64,000 nt of DNA from Prorocentrum cordatum (lineage: Eukaryota; Sar; Dinophyceae; Prorocentrales; Prorocentraceae), in contig CAUYUJ010004358.1 of NCBI GenBank assembly GCA_963575745.1, positions 63,501-127,500 on the forward strand, in the 5' to 3' direction. The notes under the pieces are model-generated. The model saw only the letters and a list, made by a program, of their open reading frames with translations, ran no database searches and was not told the origin of the DNA. Each line of letters starts with the position of its first letter. The stretch's first letter is position 1. The translations under genes and the position numbers were made by a program. Positions 53,778 to 64,000 of the stretch are shown one piece after another.

Positions 53778-55140
53778 TTATCCCGGCAAAGCAACCTAAC
53801 AGCGATGTGTAGAAGCATAGCTGGAAACATTGCCTGTAGTATTCATGTAAGAGTGCTGTTGTAGAATTCTGGTGTTCTCGCAGTCGCATTCGGATTCGCA
53901 GTGGCAGTCGCAGTGGCAACATCAGCGGCAGTCACAGTGGCACTGCCCGTAGTTGCAATAGCAATAGCTACACTAGCAGCAGCAACAGCAGCAGCAGCAG
54001 CAGCAAAAATAGTAACACTAGCAGCAGCAGCAGCAGCAGCAGCAGCAGTGCCAGCTGCCGCTCTGCGAGGCTACGCCCGGCATAGGCTACGCCCGGCATA
54101 CTCCTTCGGGTGGCGGCCGAGGTCTCGCACTTGCTGCATGAGCTCCTCGGTCTTGTCTCGCTTTTGCTGCATGAGCTCCTCGGTCTTCTGCTTCCGCTTG
54201 AGCTCCTCGGTCTCCGTCTGCTGATCAGCACAGCCCAGGGCCCGCAGTTCATGCAAAATGTCTTTGGGGATGCGGTCGCGACGGTCCGAGAAACGTTTGG
54301 CCAACTTGTTTTCGGCCCGTTCTTGTTCGGACGTTCCTTTGTTTCGCTTCGGTATCCGGCCGACTTCACGTGCTCGACGAGCGTTTGCAGAGGACCGCTC
54401 AATGCAGCGCGCAGAGGAGCAGCGCTGTTCCCTGCCGCAGGCTGAGGAGCACCGCTGTTCAATGCAGCAGGGTCAGGAGCGCCGCCGCCAGACCGAGAAC
54501 TATCTGCATGTCCTGGCATTAAGGTGCGCAGTAGGCGCTGCGCAGTTCCTTTGAAAGGAAATCTTCGAAAGCAGGGCTGTAGCCAAGAAGGCTACGGGGA
54601 CGATGATGATGATGAAGATGATGAGTCTTGAAGTCTGGGAAGTGGAAGAGCACGAAGTGGCGCACAGTTGGCTCCGGGCATTCTCAATGTGGCCCAGTAG
54701 TGGAGTTCATGGAAATGGAAGAGCACGAAGTGGCCTACAGTTGGCTCCGGGCATTCAACATGTGGCCCGGGAATGATGTCCCGGGAAATCCAAGAGCACG
54801 AAGTGGCCTACAGTTGGCTCCGGGCATCCAAAATGTGGCCCGGGAATGGTGTTCTGGGAAATCCAAGAAGTGGCCTACAGTTGGCTCTGGGCATCCAAAA
54901 TGGGGCCCGGGAGTGGAGTTCTGGGAAGTCCAAGGGCACGAAGCGGCCTACAGTTGGCTCCGGGCATTCAAAATGTGGCCCGGGAATGGAGTTCTGGGAG
55001 GTCGAAGAGCACGAAGTGTGTGACTGTTTGCTCAAAACGAGCCCGGCCCTCGCCTGTCTGGCTCCCGCCCAGACCCCCCTGGGAAGTCATCAGATGCTCT
55101 CTTTTGACCCCATTAGAAACCTATCAGCCTTCGCTGTTAG
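53778..55140 (+). mobile_element. ABC repeat element, copy C (with extra cargo)
   Basis: The head TTATCCCGGCAAAGCAACCT runs to TCTCGCAGTCGCATTCGGAT. An insert of about 480 bp absent from copy B (about 53900-54388) follows, containing CAG/CAGCAG repeats and a minus-strand coding-like segment. Then comes the middle segment shared with B (54388-54650), about six 73-bp-type units (one shortened) and the tail GCCCAGACCCCCCTGGGAAG to CCTATCAGCCTTCGCTGTTAG. The start CTAACAGCGA and the end TCGCTGTTAG are exact inverted repeats, perhaps the element termini. Confidence 0.8.
54071..54390 (-). pseudogene. Captured coiled-coil coding fragment inside ABC copy C
   Basis: The minus strand carries a continuous frame of about 105 codons to a TAG at 54071. 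It reads REVGRIPKRNKGTSEQERAE, NKLAKRFSDRRDRIPKDILH then ELRALGCADQ, followed by a near-exact internal repeat KTEELMQQKRD / KTEELMQQVRD and GRHPKEYAGRSLC. Heptad-like Glu/Leu/Gln spacing suggests a coiled coil. The 'GRIPKR...LAKRF' pattern resembles Gly-Arg-x-Pro repeats I recall from predicted dinoflagellate proteins (unverified). It occupies only the insert that distinguishes C from B, so it looks like cargo from a host gene. No start codon or full gene is present. Confidence 0.4.
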
Positions 55141-57000
55141 ATAACAACACGCAAAGACAGAGCCGCCCAGGCCACCCGCGGCACTCAGCCGCCAGTGACG
55201 ACGCGCCCAACAAACTCAACGAGCGCGGCGGGCAAGGCGCTCGCCCGCTGGGCCCGGGCCGCCCGCTGGACCCTGGGCAGCCCGCGGCGGGGCGGCAAGC
55301 GGGCGGCCCGCGGCGGTCGGGAGACTGGTCCGCGGACGAAGACGGGCCGCACCTGCGGGCCGGCAGCGCGGGGACGTGGCAAAGTCCGAGCCGCGGCGGG
55401 CAAAAAGCCACCCGAGCGCGGCGCGCCGATTGAGGCGAGCGCGCAGACGCCTAGAACTTCGACTGCTGGCCAGGCGCGGGCGCGAGCCGCCCGCCGAAGA
55501 AGAGGGCGAGGCGGCCGCCCGGCGCCCTGGGGGCGCGGGGCAGTCCGCGCGGCCCCGCGAGGGCGACGGCGCTGCGGGCGGGCGGCCAAACACCCACTCG
55601 CTGCGGGCGCGTCAACGACGCCGGCGCTTCACGCCGGGCGCTAGGGGGCCCTGCCGGCGGTCGCCCCCCCCTTGCCCCCCTCGCGGCCCCCGCCGGCGGG
55701 GCCGCCGCTGCCCACGCCGGCGCCCTCAGGCCCACCCGACGCGAGCCCAACGATGCGTTTCCCCCACGCAGTGGCGGTTGCTTGCCCTTCGTGCCGCGCG
55801 GCGTCGCCTGGCGATCGCGGGGCATGGGCGACTTCCAGTTCGGGCTGCGCAATGGTGCCTTCGCCCTCGCTCCCACCTCGCCCTCGCGCGCCCCCGAGGC
55901 CGCGGCCTCCCTCGAGCCCCCGCCGGCACCCTCGGCCCGGTCGTCCTGCGCCGTCTCGGACGAGCTCCGCGCCGGCCCGCGCGCGGCGTCCGAGCCCGCC
56001 CCATCGGGGTCGGCAGGCGCGTCGGATCGACCGCCCCCCTGGCCGAGCCATCGCAGCAGGCGCACCACTTCGTTGGATCCTGTAGCCACGCGGCGGCAAG
56101 CGATCAGACGGCGCTCCCGCCCCGCCCAAGTGAACTGGCACAGCTGCGCGCGGTGGGCGCCCGAGCGCATTCGCGACGGCGTCCGCTTGGCGGGCGGGCC
56201 CGGCGCCGGACGCGAGGGCGCCCGCGAGCAATCTGGCGGGCTCAACCAGCCCTTGGTCGCAGCGCCCTGCCAGCAGCACGGGGCGGGCCCCCGTCGCCAG
56301 CTGAACCCCCGACTCGACGGCGAGGCAAGGCTGCCCCTCGTCGTCGGGCTCGCTCTCGGACTCGGGGGCCAGCGGCCGAAAGCCGTCGGTCTCATTATAA
56401 TGAAGCGTTCGGGTCGCAGATGCACGCGAACGGGCCCGAGATTTCCGCGCGGGACCAACCGCGGGCCCCCCGAAGCCTTGCGACGACTGGCTCGCGCATC
56501 GCGGGCGGGCGTCACCTGGGCGCGCTCCGCAACGCATAGACGATCCGGGCGCGGTCGGTCGCGGCGCGCTGGTCGACGCGCGAACATCCGGGCGCGCGAC
56601 GCAAGCGACAGTGCGCCGTTCCCAGCGCCACGAGGTCTTGCCGCCGCTGCCGGCTAGTGCAAGTGAGCACCTCGTCGAGCCGAAGATCTCGCCCGCGCCG
56701 ACTCGGCCAGTGCTTGTTGATGACGTACCTCACACGGGCCACGTGTCCGTTCTTGCGATGCAGCATGTGGTTGGCCGCCGCCCGGTGCCAAAGCCCCGCG
56801 CGCACTTCTGGCTTGCAGCTTACGGCTCACCACCGATCCTCCGTCCTCGCCGACGGACGCGCAGGGACGGCGGCGGTGGCGATTATATGCGCGGCGGGTT
56901 CCGACAATGCTCGCCCGCAACGCTGCGCGAGCAAACGCCAGGCCCTCGGCCGAAACACAGGGCTGGCACCACCACGGTGTCGACGCAGTACGCGAACGTC
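55141..57000. other. Very GC-rich region, long open frames but no gene recognised
   Basis: About 1.9 kb of very high GC. Frames of 300-390 codons lie open on both strands at once (plus 55376-56539; minus 55451-56587 and 55641-56537). That is the pattern expected when stop codons are depleted by base composition. No motif recognised. A minus-strand segment (56805-56512) with NHMLHRKNGHVARVRYVINK is faintly like copia spacer sequence, too weak to call. Confidence 0.45.
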
Positions 57001-58439
57001 CTGAGGAGGAAGGTGATTATCGTCATTATCAAGCAGCACATCGCGGTGCTCCACCAGCGGCCCAAAATCGAAACACCGAGCTCGTCCACCGCTTGCCCCA
57101 CACACCCAAATCGATAGCGAGCGTAACTGCCTGGTCGAATCGGTGTACTGATGGGTGCTGAAAAACACCCCCCAAGTCCACGCAGCTCCCAAACCCACCG
57201 GATGCAACTGCAATTGCGTACCCATTTGCGTCTGGGGCAGGGGATTGCTCACAACGGGGGGGTTCATCGGGCGGCGGGGTCTGCACCAGCCGGACCCAAC
57301 TCAACGCACAATCGAGGATCCACGCCTGCCAGCCCCCAGCCGACATCACATCCTCCCTGGGGCTCCAGCCATGACCGCTGCTGCTCCCCTTCTGGGGGCG
57401 GCCCCCAGGCCCCGGCACTGTCACAGACGCACCCGGGAGCAGTGCGGCCTCGGCTGGCGGCGGCTCCTGGCTCGTACCGCGCCCCTTTCCACTAGCACCC
57501 GAGGCGGGCGGCGGTCTTGGCGGTCTGGGCCCACGACCCGGCCCGCCGGGAGGGGGCCAGCCTCGCCTCGCGGCCTGGCGGCCGTTGCCCCACCTTCCGT
57601 TCGCCCATGGGGGGTGCGAGGCCACCAGGCCGCGCATCCCGCGCGTGACCCCCTGGACCTGACGGCCTCGCGGGCGACGCTGCCCCTACGGGGCCGGAGG
57701 TCCCAACCGCCCGCTAGCTTTCCGCTTGGCTGGCCAGGCCCGCGAATACCAATAGGATACCATGAGCGGCCCACACCATGCACCCCGGGGCGCGCCTTGG
57801 GGTCTCCTTGAGGCCGACTCACATGACTCGAGCCCCAACGGCTGCGAGGCAAAAGTGGCGGCACCCAAAGCAGACCACCCGCATCCACAGAACCTAGAGT
57901 CGAAGGAACACAGACTACAGAATTTAAGATCCATGGTTCTGGCGCGTGGTCGCCAGATCCACGGGTCGAGGCAAGCGTTCCGCGAAACATGGCGCCAATG
58001 CTGCCCGATATCGGCGACGGAGCGCGCCGATTCTGCACGGAAACGGGGCCCGAAGTTAATCCACGTGGCCTCAATCCATGTTTGCGTTCCCTGGAGATAC
58101 GGATATGTATTCCGCCCACGATGCTGAGCATGGGGGAAACAGTTCCTGACGGAAACGGGTCCTGGACCCTGGCTGGGGCCTTCCTCCAGGACAAATTCTT
58201 TATCCTGAGTCGTTGTCTGACAACCCCGGGGCCCGTGGATGGCCCAAGGAAACCCAAACCGGCGGAAAACCTGAGGACACGTTTCCCTCAGGACCCGTTT
58301 CCCCCACGGCGAACGATGTCTGCCCCCTACGCGCCCAGGGCCGGGCCGATGCCCATCTTCCTGAGCCTCAGGCCCCCGGAGCGCGCCACGCTCGACAGCA
58401 GGCAGCCCGCCGTGCTGCGACCGGCGGGGCGCAAGATCG
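57001..58439. other. GC-rich sequence, no gene recognised
   Basis: Long minus-strand frames (57686-58855 and 57421-58257) lack recognisable domains and overlap each other. A degraded retroelement is possible but unsupported. Confidence 0.35.
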
Positions 58440-58775
58440 GGCGCTCCTCTGGGGCGACGAGATGTACACCTGTCTACTGCTCCAGGCCTGGCCAATCTTT
58501 GGCCCAGGATAGAAGAGACAACGGCATAAGCAATAACTTTCGGAGCTACGCGCGGATCTCTTGGATCGGCGCTGGACCCCCCTCCCTGGCGCGCTCCGCG
58601 CGCCAGGGGCGACGCCAGAGGCGCCGCCAAGGGGGTTCGGCACAGATCCGATTCTTGTTCCGACAGTATACCCTCGGGGCTTGGCAGGGGAGGCATACAC
58701 ACCGTTCCTGGGCCCAGGATGGGCCAGGCCTGGGGCAGGGGACATGTATAGATCTCGTCGCCATGTCCAGAAGGC
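58440..58775. repeat. ~65-bp inverted repeat pair
   Basis: GGGGCGACGAGATGTACACC to CAATCTTTGGCCCAGG (58453-58507) matches the reverse complement of 58705-58775 (GGCGACGAGATCTATACATG to CCATCCTGGGCCCAGG), with a loop of about 200 bp. Confidence 0.7.
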
Positions 58776-58814
58776 CTCCTGGGTGGGACCAGAGAAAGTG
58801 GGGTCGGAGGATCG

Positions 58815-58950
58815 CGCCACATCGCCGATGCATCGGCGACGCATCGCCGATGCATTGGCGATGCACCGTCGACGTCTACAATGCATTGGCGCCGCTGGCG
58901 TGGAGAAAATCAGGCTCCACGTCGAGCCGCATCGCCGATGCATCGCCGAT
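58815..58950. repeat. GATGCATCGGCGAC short repeat cluster
   Basis: Repeated self-complementary GCCGATGCATCGGCGA and GCCGATGCATTGGCGATG units (58823-58865 and 58930-58950). Also seen in weaker form at 23.45 kb. Confidence 0.8.
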
Positions 58951-59049
58951 CCATCTGCTCGAACCCCCATCCTGGAGGCCTAGGTCCTCCTCCGCCTCCT
59001 TGGGCAGCGCCGTAGTGGGCGGCTCCATGTCCTCCTCCCAGGAGGGCCC

Positions 59050-59215
59050 AGAATCGAATCAATAAATCGGATCGGCGATCGGTATGAATCGCATCGGCGA
59101 AAATCGGAAGCCAAACCGGGAGAAACCGAATCGGCGGAAATCGGCAGACTAATAAGGCCTCCGTTGAGAACCCGAAATCTAACCGAATCGGAATCGGACT
59201 CGAATCGGAAGAATC
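59050..59215. repeat. 'AATCGGCGGAAATCGG' degenerate repeat
   Basis: AATCGG-rich units: GAATCGCATCGGCGAAAATC, GAAACCGAATCGGCGGAAAT, CCGAATCGGAATCGGACTCG. Confidence 0.75.
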
Positions 59216-59261
59216 GACATGATCCCTGTGCTCCCCCTCCTTGGGCAGCGCCGTGGTGGGC

Positions 59262-59316
<55 letters not shown>

Positions 59317-59346
59317 GGCGACGGCGACGGCGACGGCGGCGGCGGG
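59262..59346. repeat. (GGCGAC)n hexanucleotide repeat
   Basis: About 13 near-perfect GGCGAC units. Confidence 0.96.
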
Positions 59347-59507
59347 CGTCCGCCTCGCCCCGCGCGGCGAGCACCTGGCGGGCCACGCGGGCGGCCGCCC
59401 TGTCGAAGTGTTGGGCGCTGCGCGCGGTCCTGCCCAGCAACGCGACCAGGCAAATGCCCGAGGTGCGGAGGGCGCCAGCTCTGCCCTTGCTTCGGACTAG
59501 GGGGATG

Positions 59508-59769
59508 GTGGTGGTTGTGATGGTGGTGATGATGGTGATGATGGTGATGATGGTGATGATGGTGATGGTGGTGATGGTGATTATGATGATGGTAATGATG
59601 GTGGTGATGATGATGATGGTGGTGATGCTGATGATACACCTGATGGTTACGACGACGATGGTGATGACGGTCGTGATGGTGATGATGGTGATGCTGTCAA
59701 TGATAGTGATGATAGTGATGGTGGTGATGATGGTGATGATGGTGATGATGATGTTGGTAATGATGATAT

Positions 59770-59816
<47 letters not shown>

Positions 59817-60072
59817 GTGGCGGTGATGACGATGCACATGATGATGACGACGACGATGCTGATGGTGGTGATGATGGTGAAGATGGCTATGATGGTGATG
59901 ATGGTGATAGTGGTGGTGATGATGGTGTTAATAATAATGGTGATGAGGGCCACGGTGGTAGTGATGGTGATGATAATGGTGATGATGATGATGACGGTGC
60001 TGCTGATGACGATGGTGACGACAATGAAGATGATGACGTCGATGATGATGACGATGCTGACGACGACGATAT

Positions 60073-60112
<40 letters not shown>

Positions 60113-60150
60113 CATGATGATGATCATGATGACGGTGGTGGTAATGGTGG
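59508..60150. repeat. GAT/GGT interrupted microsatellite
   Basis: (GATGGT)n and (GATGAT)n with point variants. Pure GAT cores at 59770-59815 and 60070-60110. Long frames on both strands are by-products. Confidence 0.95.
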
Positions 60151-60545
60151 TTGTGTCTGATGCATCCTTTCTCAGACGCGTTCCATCGACGGAGACGCCC
60201 CAATCAAGTGATATCTTTCAGTGCCACTGCAGAAGCAACAGCTGCTAAAGGTGTCTGCAAAGCAAAATGACAGCGGAAAGGAATGCAATGCTACATAACA
60301 ACAGACAAACATACACAGCGGGAAAATTATATCTTTAAGCTCATTGGCCACACCTATCTTATACAGTGGGCCCCATCACAGTGAGCTCAAAATGAGATAG
60401 AGAACATTGAACAGAGCACAAACTACACAATTTAACGCTGAAATTGGCAAGGATGGGGAAGGATCTGAAACCAAACATCCATGCGTCCTGATATGGCCTT
60501 CCGATCTTGCAGTATCATCTAGAAAATCGTGAGGCTATTTACGAA
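60151..60545. other. AT-richer unique sequence, no gene recognised
   Basis: Lower GC than its surroundings, with no open frame over 60 codons of interest and no recognised element. Confidence 0.4.
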
Positions 60546-61680
60546 GGTTGAAGTATTCCTCAATCAAAGCTTGCCTCTGTAGGGGTACTAGCGGATTCAT
60601 TCCCCAATCAGAGCTTGCCTCTGTAGGGGTCCTAACAAATTCATATGGTTATGTTACGTGCGCCGCCGACTTTGGCGGCATACCCGGGCACCCGGGCACC
60701 TGGGCACCCGGGCACCGGGGCACCCGGGCACCCGGCCGCGGCAATTGGCGGCGCACCTCACCCAGGCCCCCGGGCACCCGGGCGGGCCGCCGAAATCGGC
60801 GGCGCACTTACCCTAGCCATATGATACCGGAGGAAAACCCAATCATAATCGTTTTAAGGCAAGAGGACTAGAAGGCTATAAGGCTATGGGGCTACAGGGC
60901 TATAAGGCTATAGGGCTAGAGGGCTACAGGGCTTGAGAGATTGAGGGCTTGAGGTCTTGAGGGTTATAAGGCTATAAGGCTATAAGGCTATAGGGCTACA
61001 GGGCTATAGGGTTAGTGGGCTATAGGCCTCTAGGGCTATGAGGGTTGTTAAGGCTATAGGGCTATAGGGTTATAGGGAGATAGGGCTACAGGGCAACAAG
61101 GCTGTTGGGCTATAGTGCTATAGCGCTATAAGGCTGTAAGGCTATCAGGCTATAGAGCTACAGGGCATTAGGGCTCCCGGGTACCCGCCCTTAACCCTAT
61201 AGCCCTATAGCCCATAGCAGCCCGTAGCCCTAGAACCCTAATTCCGATTGGGGCTTCTCTCTGGTATCATTCTCCAACACCTCGACGTGTAAATTCCCCA
61301 ATCAGAGCTTGCCTCTGTATGGGATCCTAGCGGATTCATATGGTTAGATCAGCTGCGCGGCCGATTTTGGCGGCCCGCCCAGGAGCCAGGGTGCCCGGGT
61401 GCCCAGGAGCTGCGTCGCCGATTCCGGCGGCCCGCCCAGGTGCCCGGGTGCCCCAGTGCCCCATGGCCCTATAGCCCTATCGCCCTCTAGCCCTATAGCT
61501 CTACAGCCCTATAGCCCTATAGCTCTATAGCCCTATAGCTCTATAGTCCTACAGTCCAATAGCCCTATAGCACTATAGCCGTATAGCCTTATAGCCCTGT
61601 AGCCCTCTAGCCCCCTTCTACCCCTGTAGACCTATGGCCCTATAGCACTATAGGCCTATAGGCCTATAGCCCAATAACCT
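60546..61680. repeat. 'GGGCTATA' satellite with strand inversion and flanking duplications
   Basis: From 60868 to about 61175 the plus strand repeats AGGGCTATA/AAGGCTATA, about 9 bp each. From about 61185 to 61680 it repeats the complement TATAGCCC/CTATAGCCC. Flanking blocks AATCAGAGCTTGCCTCTGTA occur at about 60560, 60606 and 61300, and GCACCCGGGCACC / GGTGCCCGGGTGCC runs at 60690-60790 and 61390-61455. The locus is a large imperfect inverted repeat. Confidence 0.88.
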
Positions 61681-61705
61681 CATAGCCTTATAACTCACCA
61701 GCCGT

Positions 61706-61985
61706 ATAAAAAAAAAAAAAAAAAAAAAATAAAATAAAAAATAAAAAATAGAAATAAATAAAATAAAAAAAAAATAAAATAAAAAACAAAAAAGAAGATT
61801 ACAAAAAAACAAAAAAAAAAAAAAAAATAAAAAAATATATAAAATAAAAAAAAAAAAAAAAAAATAAAAAAAGTAATGATAAAACAACAAAAAAACAAAA
61901 AAGAATAAAAAAAAGAAAAAAACACTAAAAAAAAAAAAAAAACTAAAAAGAAAAAAAAAAATATAAAAAAAAAAAAAAATTAAAA
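61706..61985. repeat. A-rich tract (plus strand)
   Basis: About 280 bp, over 85% A, interrupted mainly by single T, C or G. No coding content. It lies between the GGGCTATA satellite and a C-rich (CCCCACC) stretch (61990-62095). Confidence 0.97.
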
Positions 61986-62433
61986 CTGCCACTCCCCACC
62001 AAAACTACCTACCACCACCACCACCCACCCTCCACCCACTACCCCCACCCCCCCAACCCCTACCCTCACCCCCCCCCCCGCCCCCCACCATCGCAAGGCC
62101 CTCACACGGGCAACCCTCACTACGGTCCGTCTCCGCCCCCTCAAATCCCCCCCCCGGCCTATACTTGTGTCCGTTCTCCGGTACCATAGAACGAAGCGAA
62201 AGGCCCCCCCGAATCATCCCCAGCCTTTCGGGAACAGCCCATTCCACTCTGACTGCGCACGGAGACTTGCACGCAGAGGGAGGGAGAGAGAGAGAGAGTG
62301 AGAGATAGAAGAAAAAAGAGAGAGGGCAGCTGGCTGGGGCAGTAACTTGGACCAGGGGCGGCACGGGCGGAAAGAAACATTTAATACAGAAAGAAAGAAA
62401 AGTCGGTCGTCGTCGATCCTCCTCGCCACCACC
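61986..62433. other. C-rich low complexity then unique sequence
   Basis: CCACCACC/CCCCACCC to about 62095, GA-rich (GAGAGA) at 62280-62325, otherwise unique. No gene recognised; it may include the 3' flank of copia 2. Confidence 0.4.
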
Positions 62434-63091
62434 TCAATCCTCCTGGGCCCTCTGTGCTCGGTTCAAGTACTTGCCCGGGGAAGCCCTGCTCGTTTTCTTC
62501 CATTTTGGGCGATCGCGTCGCTCCGGAGCACGCAGGCTGTCCGGCTCAGCAATGAGACGGAGCACTCCTGATTGCAGTTTTCTGAGCTGGGGCGCGTTTC
62601 CTTTTGACACATCTGGTTTGGCCATCGCGTCAACAGTCATGGCGGACCGCGGGACCCATCGGACACTGGTGCCAATGCGCCCCACTACTTTGCGAATCAC
62701 GGGCAGATCCACTGCGATCTGGCCGCCAGCCGTAGAACCATGCGAAATATGATATAGAGCGCCAGAACTTCCCAGCGCGTCGATGACCGAGACATTCTCA
62801 ACAGGAGCCGCGTTGAGCTGGCTATCCTGCCTCAAAACCGCGGTGAACGGACCAGCGTGACTTCTCCAGGAACTGGTCCAGAGTCCTCCCCAAGTCACTT
62901 CCAGAAATAACATATGCAACCACTCCGCCTCCACTAGAGCCGCACTCGACGAAATAATTTCTCCTGCTAACGCGGGCGGCACTTGCCATTTCAATCGAGA
63001 TGACAGCCAAAACGACGCGGTAACTCCCGTTATGATTGTCCCGCGGAAAGACTCTCGTCGGCAACGTATACTTACCGCGCCTGTCGAGCAT
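62434..63091 (-). pseudogene. copia RNase H (copia 2)
   Basis: A short frame (63091-62990) carries VFPRDNHNG, then the long frame ending at 62434 has ASFWLSSRLKWQVPP, ALAGEIISSSAALVEAEWL (the 'LA.E..ALS.A..EA.WL' box with the catalytic Glu), NVSVIDALGSSGALYHIS ('V.DAKSLFD' box, Asp retained), AVDLPVIRKVVGRIGTSVRW and VPRSAMTVDAMAKPDVSKGN ('RWVP....ADALTK' end box, Asp retained). The sequence is copia-like throughout. The 5' side is split by frameshifts. The frame reads on about 45 codons past the usual end (PKWKKTSRASPGKYLNRAQR). Confidence 0.8.
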
Positions 63092-63650
63092 GCCCTGGGC
63101 GCGCCACGCCGATCCCTCCCGCGTCGCTCGCCGCGCCAGAGATCAGATTGTCTCTTCTGGAACGCCATATAGCGATCGGCACAGATGCGGTACTTATGAA
63201 AAGATCTGCTTCCTTTTTCGCCTCGAGGGCGTCTCCTACGGCGGGGCTGTTGGTTCTGGATGCGAGCACCGACGCCGCTCCTGCAACTTCTGCAGTCGTT
63301 TTCCGGCCGACCCAGTTGAGTCGACATATTAAGGATCTAAACTCTATCATTTCGGGCCCCACCAGGGCCTGACTGTGACTCCCCCGGCGATGGCGAGCTC
63401 TATTCACGCGAGTGATCGACTCCACTATATACTTCTCTTGATCCACCAACTGCCCTGTCAGAGAAACTCGGATTCGACGGCCGACGTAGTCGACCCCCTC
63501 CCCCCGCCTCCTCCACGTTGCCAGAAAATCAAAACGGCCCCGACACCTGTCGGGGTAGTCCTTGCTTCTGGGAGGGTGAAGAGCAACGATCCAATCGCCA
63601 ACCTCCGCAAGCACCGGACACGCCATACACATATTCGAGGTTCTCTCCAA
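63072..63650 (-). pseudogene. copia RT C-terminal/connection region (copia 2)
   Basis: The 192-residue frame contains VGDWIVALHPPRSKDYPDRC, VDYVGRRIRVSLTGQLVDQE then KYIVESITRVNRARHRRG, MIEFRSLICRLNWVGRKTTA and VAGAASVLASRTNSPAVGDA. The last two match the copia 'FRSL.G.L.W....RPD' and 'AVS.LS' connection boxes downstream of the polymerase active site. It ends ISGAASDAGGIGVARPGH, the RNase H entry Asp motif ('SDAG'), before a frameshift at about 63080. The polymerase catalytic box is not in this frame. Confidence 0.78.
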
Positions 63651-63654
63651 GAAC

Positions 63655-64000
63655 CGCGCCAGGCGGCTCTTCCTGAATCTCGAACTGATGGGCCTGCTTG
63701 CTGGAAGAATCGAGGCCCCCTTGCCCGGCGCAAGAAAAGCCTGCGCGTCGGGGATTTCTTGTCGCCCAGGTCCTCGCTGGGAACCCGACCAATCTCCTCA
63801 GTTTCGGATCGGGCCCTGGGATTCCTTGAAGACTCGATGGATAAATCTCTCTAACTAGCTGTCTTATTCCGCCGTGGGAACGCCCCCCGAAGCCCCCCCC
63901 AATCGGCGGGCAACAATCTGGCCAGCGGCCCCGGGCCCACGAATCGATTGCGCCGCGCGGCTTCCTCGGCCGCGACCCCGACTTCCCTCTTGAAGTCAGC
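63655..64000 (-). other. Window-edge part of copia 2, unassigned
   Basis: The minus strand shows frame-broken sequence with RREVGVAAEEAA-like acidic/Ala-rich codons at the very edge and a stop at about 63853. Probably RT interior, but no motif is readable. Confidence 0.3.

Larger units (their letters stand above)
62434..64000 (-). mobile_element. Decayed Ty1/copia-type retrotransposon 3' half (copia 2), window-truncated
   Basis: The minus strand from the window edge carries the C-terminal part of copia RT and then RNase H. It belongs to a different copia lineage from copia 1, judged by its end motifs. At least two frameshifts occur. The integrase and most of the polymerase would lie beyond 64000, and from 63660 to 64000 frames are broken and unassigned. 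Confidence 0.78.

Noticed and set aside
55376-56587. Large overlapping frames on both strands (387 and 378 codons)
   Set aside because: Simultaneous long frames on both strands are expected at this GC content. No motif, biased residue pattern or domain supports either.
56512-56805. Possible copia spacer segment on the minus strand
   Set aside because: A short stretch (RKNGHVARVRYV) is suggestive, but there is no adjoining integrase or RT motif.
57686-58855. 389-codon minus-strand frame
   Set aside because: It includes the inverted repeat at 58.44-58.78 kb and overlaps other frames, with no recognisable domain.
59508-60150. Met/Val-rich (plus) and Ile-rich (minus) proteins
   Set aside because: Translation of GAT/GGT microsatellite.
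61340-61380. Dinoflagellate spliced-leader gene (CCGATTTTGGCGGC resembles part of it)
   Set aside because: The match to the 22-nt leader is partial, lacks the conserved end and splice donor context, and the sequence repeats within the GGGCTATA locus. No spliced leader was seen elsewhere by eye.
60860-61680. Telomere repeat
   Set aside because: The AGGGCTATA unit contains AGGG but is not the TTTAGGG type expected for dinoflagellates, and the array inverts internally.

Overview
The window looks like dinoflagellate nuclear DNA. It is GC-rich and extremely repeat-dense, with no operons and no recognisable intact host gene. Most of the protein-like sequence is decayed retroelement of kinds I associate with dinoflagellates: Ty1/copia-type pol, and a tyrosine-recombinase (DIRS-like) element that also carries a DNA-methyltransferase-like module. 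The species cannot be fixed from the sequence; a large-genome taxon such as Prorocentrum would fit. Family assignments rest on motif recognition from memory and no database search was run.

Layout. 0.1-7.8 kb: trinucleotide microsatellites (ATC/TCA, CTC, GGA) around a 78-bp minisatellite (2.2-3.9 kb). 7.8-12.6 kb: a broken copia element on the minus strand. 12.6-30.3 kb: a patchwork of minisatellites (several 'CCAAGA' arrays followed by CTC tracts, a 370-bp higher-order repeat, 'ATCCGG' AT-rich repeats), a tRNA-SINE-like copy, the first copy of a structured repeat element (called ABC here, 15.6-16.5 kb), and two short candidate host exons (17.95-18.08 and 27.52-27.99 kb, minus strand). 30.3-35.45 kb: DIRS-like element 1, minus strand, order gag-like / RT-RNase H / tyrosine recombinase / methyltransferase-like. 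35.5-42 kb: CTC tracts, a young 159-bp satellite (38.08-39.0 kb) joined to (GAT)n and a second SINE-like copy, then a NotI-palindrome minisatellite. 42.4-48.9 kb: DIRS-like element 2, plus strand, order gag-like / RT / methyltransferase-like / tyrosine recombinase. 49.2-51.9 kb: NotI-palindrome arrays on both sides of an inverted composite repeat. 52.3-55.1 kb: ABC copies B and C. 55.1-60.2 kb: very GC-rich sequence and further simple repeats. 60.5-61.7 kb: a 'GGGCTATA' satellite that flips strand. 61.7-62.0 kb: an A-rich tract. 62.4-64.0 kb: the 3' half of a second copia element, minus strand, running off the window.

Nothing here works together as a pathway. The coding content is retroelement decay plus possible host-exon fragments. 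The most interesting items are the ABC repeat family with variable cargo, the two DIRS-like elements with different module order, and the recurring composite associations between satellites.
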